The notes beneath the pieces are model-generated. The model had not been told where the DNA came from, ran no database searches, and saw only the letters and a list, made by a program, of their open reading frames with translations. Positions 6,147 through 11,298 of a stretch of DNA of 11,298 nt are shown here, piece by piece (positions within the stretch are counted from its first letter, which is position 1; each line of letters opens with the position of its first letter). This DNA comes from an uncultured Clostridia bacterium. Its GTDB lineage: Bacteria > Bacillota > Clostridia > Oscillospirales > Ruminococcaceae. The DNA lies in NCBI GenBank assembly GCA_937891895.1, contig CALATN010000061.1:1-11298 (forward strand), read 5' to 3'. Made by a program: the position numbers and the translations under genes.

Positions 6147-6285
6147 CCCCACTAAAATTCACCTTGTAAATTTTAAGTAGACCGTATTTGAAAACAAACC
6201 CGTTCAGGACATTGAGGAACGCTCTGTGATTATTGGTAGGTATATGTTGCCGCAAATCAGAAAATACATTTTTGTTATTTTGTAA
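6147..6285 (+). repeat. spoIIID-derived dispersed repeat, copy 4 (internally deleted)
   Basis: CCCC (6147-6150) is followed by a hairpin with different bases from copy 3 but the same plan: ACTAAAATT, a 9-base loop, AATTTTAAGT with one bulged A. ACCGTATTTGAAAACAAACC then restarts the spoIIID frame, which runs through CAGGACATTGAGGAACG to ATTATTGGTAGGTATATG. There it skips the helix-turn-helix codons and rejoins at TTGCCGCAAATCAG and the tail AAAATACATTTTTGTTATTT. The TATAAT and hairpin of the other copies are missing here; a separate terminator comes at 6351. It has no coding potential. Confidence 0.8.
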
Positions 6286-6350
6286 TAATGCATATCCGGA
6301 ATATTTATCATTACATAGCAATTCGTTTTATATCAGTACAATGCAAATTT

Positions 6351-6385
6351 AAAAGCTGAACTTTTTTGTTCAGCTTTATTTTTTT
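6351..6385 (+). terminator. Rho-independent terminator upstream of the GntR operon
   Basis: AAAGCTGAAC pairs perfectly with GTTCAGCTTT around a TTTTTT loop, followed by ATTTTTTT. This is a textbook plus-strand terminator, eight bases before the gntR -35 box. With no gene upstream on this strand, it would only end transcripts from repeat copy 4 or readthrough from further left. Confidence 0.85.
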
Positions 6386-6392
6386 CTAACTA

Positions 6393-6421
6393 TTGACATA
6401 CTGGTTATGATGTGATATAAT
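6393..6421 (+). promoter_or_regulatory. Promoter of the gntR-ABC operon
   Basis: TTGACA (6393-6398), 17 bases, TATAAT (6416-6421), with TG in the extended -10 position. It is a full consensus, so the operon should be strong unless repressed, which fits the operator just downstream. Confidence 0.88.
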
Positions 6422-6434
6422 CCAATGTAGTATA

Positions 6435-6456
6435 GTGGTATATATGAGTATACCAC
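6435..6456. promoter_or_regulatory. Operator for the GntR/YtrA repressor
   Basis: GTGGTATA (6435-6442) and TATACCAC (6449-6456) form a perfect 8-bp inverted repeat with a 6-base spacer. It starts 13 bases after the -10, so a bound dimer would block the start of transcription. Position and symmetry fit autorepression by the first gene of the operon; binding itself is inferred. Confidence 0.7.
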
Positions 6457-6475
6457 CAAGAACAGGAGTGCTATT

Positions 6476-6847
6476 GTGGAATTAACGCAGAACAGCGATA
6501 AGCTTATTTATATGCGGCTTAAAGAATGGCTGGAAGATGAAATCCTGTCTGGCTCATTCCCTGAAAACACGCAGATTCCTTCCGTTGCGGAGCTTTCTGT
6601 AAGCTTCAAGCTTAATCATATAACGGTGCTTAAAAGTGTGAATATGCTTTCAGACGCTGGTATACTCTACAAAAAAAGAGGTATAGGAACCTTTGTTGCA
6701 GAGGGTGCGGCTGAAAAAATAAGGAATGAACGCCACAGCGAATTTTATCAGAAATATATTGTATCAATGATATCGGAAGCCAAAAAGCTTGGGATAACAG
6801 CGGATGAGCTTCTTGAAATGACAGAAAGGGGTTATCACAATGAGTGA
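6476..6847 (+). CDS. GntR-family repressor, YtrA subfamily
   Basis: The 123-residue regulator starts at GTG, with AGGAG seven bases upstream. Residues 8-75 are a GntR winged helix (LIYMRLKEWLEDEILSGSFP, then AELSVSFKLNHITVLKSVNM as helix-turn-helix, GIGTFV as wing). The short tail of about 45 residues, without a large effector domain, is characteristic of YtrA. Such proteins sit first in operons with ABC genes and repress them until cell-envelope stress, often peptide or glycopeptide antibiotics, relieves repression. An operator-like palindrome lies between promoter and start. The gene overlaps the ATPase gene by eight bases, so the two are translationally coupled. The inducer cannot be read from sequence. 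Confidence 0.88.
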   Translation: MELTQNSDKLIYMRLKEWLEDEILSGSFPENTQIPSVAELSVSFKLNHITVLKSVNMLSDAGILYKKRGIGTFVAEGAAEKIRNERHSEFYQKYIVSMISEAKKLGITADELLEMTERGYHNE

Positions 6848-7706
6848 ACTTATTATTGAAAACATTACTAAAAAATTCGGAAAGAATGTAATTCTTGACG
6901 ATGTGTCAATGAAGTTTGAAACGGGACATTGCTACGGTCTGCTGGGCAGAAATGGTGCAGGAAAATCTACGCTGATAAACATAATTATGCAGCGTTGTCC
7001 GAGAAAGGGTGGAAAAATTCTTCTTGACGGCAAGCCTGTTGACAACAACGACAAACTGATGTCAAGAATGTTCTGCATGAGTGACAGAGCGGTATATCCT
7101 GCTGAATTCAGGCTGAAAACTATTTTTTCAATTACTGATGCTATGTACCCGTCATTTGATATGGAGTACGCGAAAAGTCTTGCGGATTTATTCGGGCTTG
7201 ACCTGAAAAAGCGTGTCGGCAAGCTTTCAACAGGCTACAACACAATTTACAAGGTAATTCTTGCTCTTGCATCAAATGCAGAATTTATCTTCCTTGACGA
7301 GCCTGTTCTCGGAATTGACGTAAATCAGCGTGAAGCGTTCTATCGTGAGCTTGCAAGAAAAATCAGCGAAAGCGACTCCTGCTTTGTTGTTTCAACGCAC
7401 ATTATCGAGGAAATGCAGAACCTTATTGATACTGTAATAATTCTCCACGACGGCAAAATTCTTCTTACTAACGATACCGAAACGCTTATGACGGGATACA
7501 CTTCTGTTGCAGGCAAGGCTGAGCTTGTTGACAGCTTTGTCAGTGATAAGGAAGTAATAGGCAGCGAAAGCATGAGCGTATTCAAAACAACGCTTATCAA
7601 GGGTGTTCCCGAAGAAATACCTGAGGGACTTACCTGCGAACAGGTCAACCTTCAGAAGCTTTTCTATTTCCTCACAGGCGGTTCGCCCGACGCACCGACA
7701 AACTGA
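6840..7706 (+). CDS. ABC transporter ATP-binding protein, YtrB-like
   Basis: The 288-residue ATPase has Walker A GRNGAGKST (36-44), Walker B FIFLDEP (149-155, catalytic Glu154), D-loop GID and H-loop THII (His187). The signature is LSTGYNTIYK in place of LSGGQ, and the Q-loop region reads FCMSDRAVYP without a clear Gln. Both features are common in the YtrB-like group but weaken the textbook motifs. About 80 residues after the H-loop form an accessory C-terminal domain. With the two following membrane proteins it should form one transporter at the cytoplasmic membrane, probably an exporter or envelope-stress complex, not a nutrient importer: no substrate-binding protein of the import type is present, and the lipoproteins here are of another kind. 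Confidence 0.88.
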   Translation: MSELIIENITKKFGKNVILDDVSMKFETGHCYGLLGRNGAGKSTLINIIMQRCPRKGGKILLDGKPVDNNDKLMSRMFCMSDRAVYPAEFRLKTIFSITDAMYPSFDMEYAKSLADLFGLDLKKRVGKLSTGYNTIYKVILALASNAEFIFLDEPVLGIDVNQREAFYRELARKISESDSCFVVSTHIIEEMQNLIDTVIILHDGKILLTNDTETLMTGYTSVAGKAELVDSFVSDKEVIGSESMSVFKTTLIKGVPEEIPEGLTCEQVNLQKLFYFLTGGSPDAPTN

Positions 7707-7726
7707 TTTCGAAAGGATTTGCATAA

Positions 7727-8557
7727 ATGAAAAACAGAGTGATAAACGGAACTGCTATGACATTCCACGCTATGGGCTTCTGGCTTGCGGCGGCAGTCAT
7801 TCTCAGAATGATAATTGCTGTTGCCAAGGTTTTTGAAATCGGTAATGAAGTTCATTATGACGATACATTCGGTGATGTATATTCATTGATACTTCTCTTT
7901 TTAATTGGATTTCTCTCCTATAAAAAACACAGAGGCCTCTGTGCTTCGGTAAATCTTTCATTTGTAAAAACAATGCTGTGCCTGTCCTTTGCGGCAATTA
8001 TCATCTCACTGTTTTTCGCCGTTTTTGATATAGGTATGGTAAAAGGGTATTTTACAGAAGTTGATGTTGACTATTATGGTGATAGATTCAAATACAAAGA
8101 AATTTATCTCGAAGATTTTTTCTTGGTCACCCATTTGATACCAAATGCTACATTTATTCAGGAATGTATTGATTTGTTCATTGAAGTTCCGATGATTTAT
8201 TTCAATATAATTATTTTCGGCTATCTTGTACGGCACATGCTTTCAGAAAACATTCTGATGCTTCTTTCGTGGGTTTCTGCAACGGCAATATTCATTTACA
8301 TTTTTGAAAATGATGATAAAATTGATGAACTTGCTATCATAATAACTGTATTCTTACTCGCAACATTTTTTGTCATAACCATATCACCCGTTTTTTCCGT
8401 ATTACCTATCACTCTTGTATCAGGTATAGAGGAAATACCATTTTTAATTCTGATAATGGCTTCCGTGATAGGTGCCAATGCTTTTTTTATGTTTTTCCAT
8501 ATTTGGAATAACAAATACACTATTCCCAAAGAAAACCGAAAGGACTCAATATTATGA
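7727..8557 (+). CDS. ABC transporter membrane protein 1
   Basis: The 276-residue membrane protein starts 20 bases after the ATPase stop, with AAAGGA upstream of the ATG. Likely membrane segments are 13-35, 49-64, 82-103, 148-169, 175-193, 202-222 and 237-259. A polar stretch of about 40 residues (104-147) between the third and fourth segments, rich in Asp and Tyr (EVDVDYYGDR), should be outside. No named family motif is recognised; the role is taken from the operon. It resembles the next gene product, with the same order of segments and a KH pair at residues 67-68 in both. The last four bases overlap the next start (ATGA). Confidence 0.8.
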   Translation: MKNRVINGTAMTFHAMGFWLAAAVILRMIIAVAKVFEIGNEVHYDDTFGDVYSLILLFLIGFLSYKKHRGLCASVNLSFVKTMLCLSFAAIIISLFFAVFDIGMVKGYFTEVDVDYYGDRFKYKEIYLEDFFLVTHLIPNATFIQECIDLFIEVPMIYFNIIIFGYLVRHMLSENILMLLSWVSATAIFIYIFENDDKIDELAIIITVFLLATFFVITISPVFSVLPITLVSGIEEIPFLILIMASVIGANAFFMFFHIWNNKYTIPKENRKDSIL

Positions 8558-9285
8558 ACAGACTTAAAGCAACTATGCTATGTACTTTTTCTCTTGCTAA
8601 AGGAAGGATTATAGGTCTTCTGATTATGCAGATTGTTACCGCATTTATATTCTTCCAAACTTCATCCGTAATTGAAGCGTATGACTTTATACTTGACGGC
8701 GACATTTTTGTTGTGTTATATCTGTTTGTGTTCGGAATAATCTATTTCGGCAAGCATTCCGCATTCTGCATTTTCAACTCGGTATCAGAAAAATACCGCG
8801 TTTACTCTCTGTTAGCTGTAACAGCTTCAATCAGTCTTCTTGCCGCATTGCTGAACACGACGGCACACGCTTTTCTTGAAGTCAAGGTTTCATTTTCATC
8901 GATTGAATTGTTCCGATTTTTAGTAATCGGTGGCGTGCTTCCATATAACAACATCGCCGCAACTCTTGTTGAAAATATTTTCTTCTACATATCAGTAATT
9001 GTAACCGGTTACTTTCTTGGCAGCATTAGAATGAAAAAGGGCGACGGCTTCACTCTGCTTATGCTTCTGATTTCAGCAGCAGTTGTCTTCGGATTTGCAT
9101 GGCTTGGTACTATTACGGTTTCGCCCGCCGCATGGCTTTGTATTCTTCCTGCGATAATGCTTCGGACACGTGTTACTGCAATACTTCTGTACATTATCAT
9201 CACAGCCGTGCTTGGATTTCTGATACACCTGATTTTCAACGGCACGACCACCATTTTTAGGAGGGACAAAAATGAAAATGCGTAA
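8554..9285 (+). CDS. ABC transporter membrane protein 2 (paralogue of the preceding gene)
   Basis: The 243-residue membrane protein has likely segments at 18-36, 50-66, 83-103, 135-157, 166-185 and 207-228, and perhaps one around 190-204. The match to the previous protein is clearest at FGIIYFGKHSAFCIF against IGFLSYKKHRGLCAS, followed by a Leu/Ala/Ser-rich third segment. The pair therefore looks like an old tandem duplication forming a heterodimeric pore. Its outer loop after segment 3 is about 10 residues shorter. ATGA coupling to the previous gene and a 14-base overlap with the next show tight co-translation. It has a basic C-terminus (RRDK). Confidence 0.8.
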   Translation: MNRLKATMLCTFSLAKGRIIGLLIMQIVTAFIFFQTSSVIEAYDFILDGDIFVVLYLFVFGIIYFGKHSAFCIFNSVSEKYRVYSLLAVTASISLLAALLNTTAHAFLEVKVSFSSIELFRFLVIGGVLPYNNIAATLVENIFFYISVIVTGYFLGSIRMKKGDGFTLLMLLISAAVVFGFAWLGTITVSPAAWLCILPAIMLRTRVTAILLYIIITAVLGFLIHLIFNGTTTIFRRDKNENA

Positions 9286-9907
9286 AGTAACAGTTCTGCT
9301 TTTATCAATATTTATTTCCGCAATGCTTTGCGGATGTGATATTGATACCCCGAATGATTTATCAGACCAAGCATCTTCATTGGGGATGACATTATACAAT
9401 GCAAACGCTGTAAAGGTTGACAAGGAACATTATGAGTTTGCTGACAGCTGCTTCAGCAATATTGAAATTTACGGTGCAAAGCTTGCTCTGCCTATGAATG
9501 TAAGCGACCTTCCCGATGAATTTACTATTGACTCGCATTCGCGTGGCTCTGCATATAACGGATACTATATTGACCGCGTATCACTAATTTGTGATGGAAA
9601 AGAAACTGTTTTCGCCGAAATAATGTATCCCATCGGTAAAGAACAAAGCGATGGTCAGATTGTAGCAATTGAATGCATAAGCTCTTTACTCGGCGATGAA
9701 GTTGTTGTATATCTGGACGGAGAATACGGATTTATGACAATCGATGAGGTTACTGAGCATTTCGGCGAGTGCGAAAAGGGAGACTATATGATTTACGACC
9801 TTGGTGACGGCAGGTCAATCAGGTTTGATTATATATATTCATACGGAAATACGATTGAAGCTGACGCTCTTTCTATACGTCTTGATACAATCAATAAAAT
9901 ATGGTAA
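9272..9907 (+). CDS. Lipoprotein of the GntR-ABC operon, unknown family
   Basis: The 211-residue protein has a classic lipoprotein signal: MKMRK, a hydrophobic run and LCGC with Cys22 as lipidation site. The mature part is an acidic domain of about 150 residues with no family I recognise. It begins with LPMNVSDLPDEF (73-84), which recurs in the next protein as IPMKLGELPDEF, and continues with beta-strand-like sequence ending in a DGRSIRFDYIYSYG segment. GGAGGG lies six bases before the ATG, inside the end of the permease gene. It should be anchored outside the membrane, where it could help the transporter by sensing or holding a ligand; this is inference from operon and location. An ATG two codons in is an alternative start. 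Confidence 0.8.
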   Translation: MKMRKVTVLLLSIFISAMLCGCDIDTPNDLSDQASSLGMTLYNANAVKVDKEHYEFADSCFSNIEIYGAKLALPMNVSDLPDEFTIDSHSRGSAYNGYYIDRVSLICDGKETVFAEIMYPIGKEQSDGQIVAIECISSLLGDEVVVYLDGEYGFMTIDEVTEHFGECEKGDYMIYDLGDGRSIRFDYIYSYGNTIEADALSIRLDTINKIW

Positions 9908-9919
9908 AGGGGTGAGGTT

Positions 9920-10981
9920 ATGAAAAATCTGCGTTTTTGTGCCGCTGCACTTCTTCTTTCAGCGGTAATTGTCATATCTGGATATTCAATATTACGTTCA
10001 GGAAGCGGCACTGCTTTTATGATTGAAAACAAAATTTCAGCTTCAGAGAATGCCGATAAAATCCAAAGCAGCAGCCTTACACCTTATGATAAACAACCTG
10101 TTACAATCCCTGATAAAGCAACTGAACTTACTCCTGAAATACTTGGCAGCATTACTATCGACGGCATACCTCTTTCAATTCCTATGAAGCTTGGAGAGCT
10201 TCCTGATGAATTCAGCTACAGAATAATTACATATTCTGAGGGAAAAGATATGGAAGGGAAATTGACAGGAAAATATACTGGCATATTCAAGCTTATTTAC
10301 AACAGGCAGTCAGTCTGCAATATTATAGTTACCGATACAAAGGCTGCACCTGATAAAAATACTATCATCAATTGTTTCAATTTCTCTGACTCTACAAATA
10401 AATATCTTCCGCAGATAACCGTTGCAGGATTTGACGCCTCAGATACAAATATACGCGATTTTAATCGAATTTACGGTTATGACTCTGACGAATACGGTTA
10501 CAGCACATTTATGATTGAAGACGAAAACAATGCATATAATTTATTGATAGAAGGAAATGAAGGATATATACAATCTGTCAATATTTATGACAAGGATAAG
10601 AAAACCGCATTTGAACCTGAGTTATATTTTTATGGCGTTGATGACAGCAAATTCAGTGATGATTACATAATTACGCTTCCTGAGGATTATTCTCCCGAAA
10701 CCAACAATTCTGAAAACCCTGATGCAACGGAAATAAACATTACAGATGAAATATCTATTACACTGCCTTGTACAGTAAATGAACTTCTGTATGCTTTGGG
10801 AGAGGATACTGAGCTTATCGTTGACACCTATTACGGGGTATCTGCCGACTGGGATGAAGAAAAGAACATATTTACATCATCAGGTGAAATTCAGTTTGAC
10901 AAATATCACGAGATAGAGGTTACATTCAACATTATTCCAGAATCTCCGCTTGGACAGGCACAGGTTGTTGATATTACATAA
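9920..10981 (+). CDS. Exported protein with two copies of the operon's LPDEF module, probable 3' frameshift
   Basis: The 353-residue protein starts 12 bases after the lipoprotein gene with GGGGTGAGG before the ATG. A signal or anchor segment (about 5-26) ends in VISGYS: where the neighbour has Cys22 this one has Tyr22, so there is no lipobox, and a TGT to TAT change would explain it. Residues 74-225 match the mature domain of the preceding lipoprotein (IPMKLGELPDEF at 87-98). A third related start, ISITLPCTVNELLYALGE (278-295), opens a second module that is incomplete. The frame ends in VVDIT-stop, but skipping one base gives 24 further sensible codons to 11054, so the 3' end is probably frameshifted. 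Function is unknown; it presumably acts with the lipoprotein outside the membrane. Confidence 0.78.
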   Translation: MKNLRFCAAALLLSAVIVISGYSILRSGSGTAFMIENKISASENADKIQSSSLTPYDKQPVTIPDKATELTPEILGSITIDGIPLSIPMKLGELPDEFSYRIITYSEGKDMEGKLTGKYTGIFKLIYNRQSVCNIIVTDTKAAPDKNTIINCFNFSDSTNKYLPQITVAGFDASDTNIRDFNRIYGYDSDEYGYSTFMIEDENNAYNLLIEGNEGYIQSVNIYDKDKKTAFEPELYFYGVDDSKFSDDYIITLPEDYSPETNNSENPDATEINITDEISITLPCTVNELLYALGEDTELIVDTYYGVSADWDEEKNIFTSSGEIQFDKYHEIEVTFNIIPESPLGQAQVVDIT

Positions 10982-11054
10982 CAATGTCATATTGGACGGA
11001 CATCTTATCACCTATTCCTACTGGCCTGAAAACCTGACCAAGCAAGACGAATAA
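10979..11054 (+). pseudogene. Out-of-frame 3' remainder of the preceding gene
   Basis: Skipping the T at 10979 the reading continues AAC AAT GTC and gives NNVILDGHLITYSYWPENLT, then KQDE and TAA (11052-11054). This joins well to VTFNIIPESPLGQAQVVDIT before it. Tyr/Trp/Asp-rich composition without rare codons looks like protein. A single-base insertion near 10979 is the simplest cause; a sequencing error is possible. Even when joined, the second module is shorter than the first, so more may be lost to the left of repeat copy 5. Confidence 0.5.
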
Positions 11055-11074
11055 TTTTTTATGATTCATCTTTT

Positions 11075-11298
11075 CCCCGCATATACATAGAAAGAATAAC
11101 TATGTATAGGGGTGACCGTATTTGAAAACAAAACCCGTTCAGGACATTGAGGAACGTGCTGTGATTCTTGGGAGATACATACTGGAGAATAAGGCTACTG
11201 TTCGTGCGGCAGCAATACAAATAAATTTGTATAACACTTTTGGGTCTTCAAGTCCATAGTGCATATGGTTGTCGCAAATTAGAAAATACATTTTTTGT
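11075..11298 (+). repeat. spoIIID-derived dispersed repeat, copy 5 (with palindromic insertion)
   Basis: From CCCC (11075-11078) through the RBS-masking hairpin and the first 31 spoIIID codons this copy is nearly identical to copy 3. At 11215-11232 an 18-base palindrome (ATACAAAT, AA, ATTTGTAT) interrupts the frame, which then ends at a TAG (11257-11259). After it the sequence matches copy 3 again (AGTGCATATGGTTGTCGC, the TAG and the AT-rich tail) to the end of the window. It starts about 20 bases after the broken 3' end of the exported-protein gene. Near identity to copy 3 points to recent spread or gene conversion. Confidence 0.85.
11122..11259 (+). pseudogene. spoIIID: Disrupted spoIIID N-terminal fragment in repeat copy 5
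   Basis: From the TTG start the frame reads MKTKPVQDIEERAVILGRYI and LENKATVRAAA as in copy 3. The palindromic insertion then changes it to IQINLYNTFGSSSP and stop, destroying the recognition helix. RBS and leader hairpin are intact. It is a relic; only the N-terminal helix would be made. Confidence 0.65.

Noticed and set aside
1..11298. CRISPR array formed by the repeats
   Set aside because: The copies are 70-270 bases, kilobases apart and carry gene-derived sequence; there is no regular short repeat-spacer pattern and no cas gene.

Overview
The window looks like a chromosomal piece of a low-GC, spore-forming gut or rumen Firmicute, most likely a Ruminococcus-like member of the Oscillospiraceae. 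The grounds are consensus sigma-A promoters (TTGACA-17-TATAAT), GGAGG-type ribosome binding sites, plant-polysaccharide glycosidases, a soluble sugar-binding/GGDEF fusion, a YtrA-type GntR/ABC operon, and fragments of the sporulation gene spoIIID. Species assignment is inference. I see no tRNA, rRNA or CRISPR.

Layout. (1) 1-71: tail of repeat copy 1. (2) 138-2837, minus strand: a two-gene glycosidase operon. A GH5 lipoprotein endoglucanase-like enzyme comes first, then a DUF5060/DUF4038 (apiosidase-like)/DUF5605 protein cut by one in-frame TGA where Trp is expected. (3) 2838-3475: divergent control region with promoters for both sides, four ATTACAG/CTGTAAT half-sites and repeat copy 2. (4) 3476-5398, plus strand: a cytoplasmic LacI-type sugar-binding domain fused to an intact GGDEF domain. 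(5) 5447-5713: repeat copy 3. (6) 5697-6082, minus strand: vbhA-like antitoxin gene overlapping a fic toxin gene that is cut off after 70 codons, exactly at the end of repeat copy 3. (7) 6147-6285: repeat copy 4. (8) 6393-10981, plus strand: autoregulated operon of a GntR/YtrA repressor, a YtrB-like ATPase, two paralogous membrane proteins, a lipoprotein and a related exported protein with a probable 3' frameshift. (9) 11075-11298: repeat copy 5.

The least expected content is the repeat family. Five copies, all in plus orientation, lie at the ends of every transcription unit. The fullest copy holds an RBS-masking hairpin, the first ~43 codons of spoIIID with a TTG start, a stop, an AT-rich tail with a promoter-like TTGTTA-17-TATAAT, and a GC-rich hairpin. 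Copies 2 and 4 lack the helix-turn-helix part; copy 5 carries an extra 18-base palindrome. The stem sequences of the leading hairpin differ between copies while pairing is kept. I infer a dispersed non-autonomous element built on a captured spoIIID 5' end.

Functionally, the glycosidases and the sugar-sensing cyclase are probably linked through the shared intergenic motif, so that oligosaccharide release outside the cell is matched with c-di-GMP signalling inside. The GntR-ABC operon resembles envelope-stress or peptide-antibiotic response operons of the YtrA type. Several genes are decaying (nonsense, frameshift, truncation), which suggests an accessory region under weak selection.
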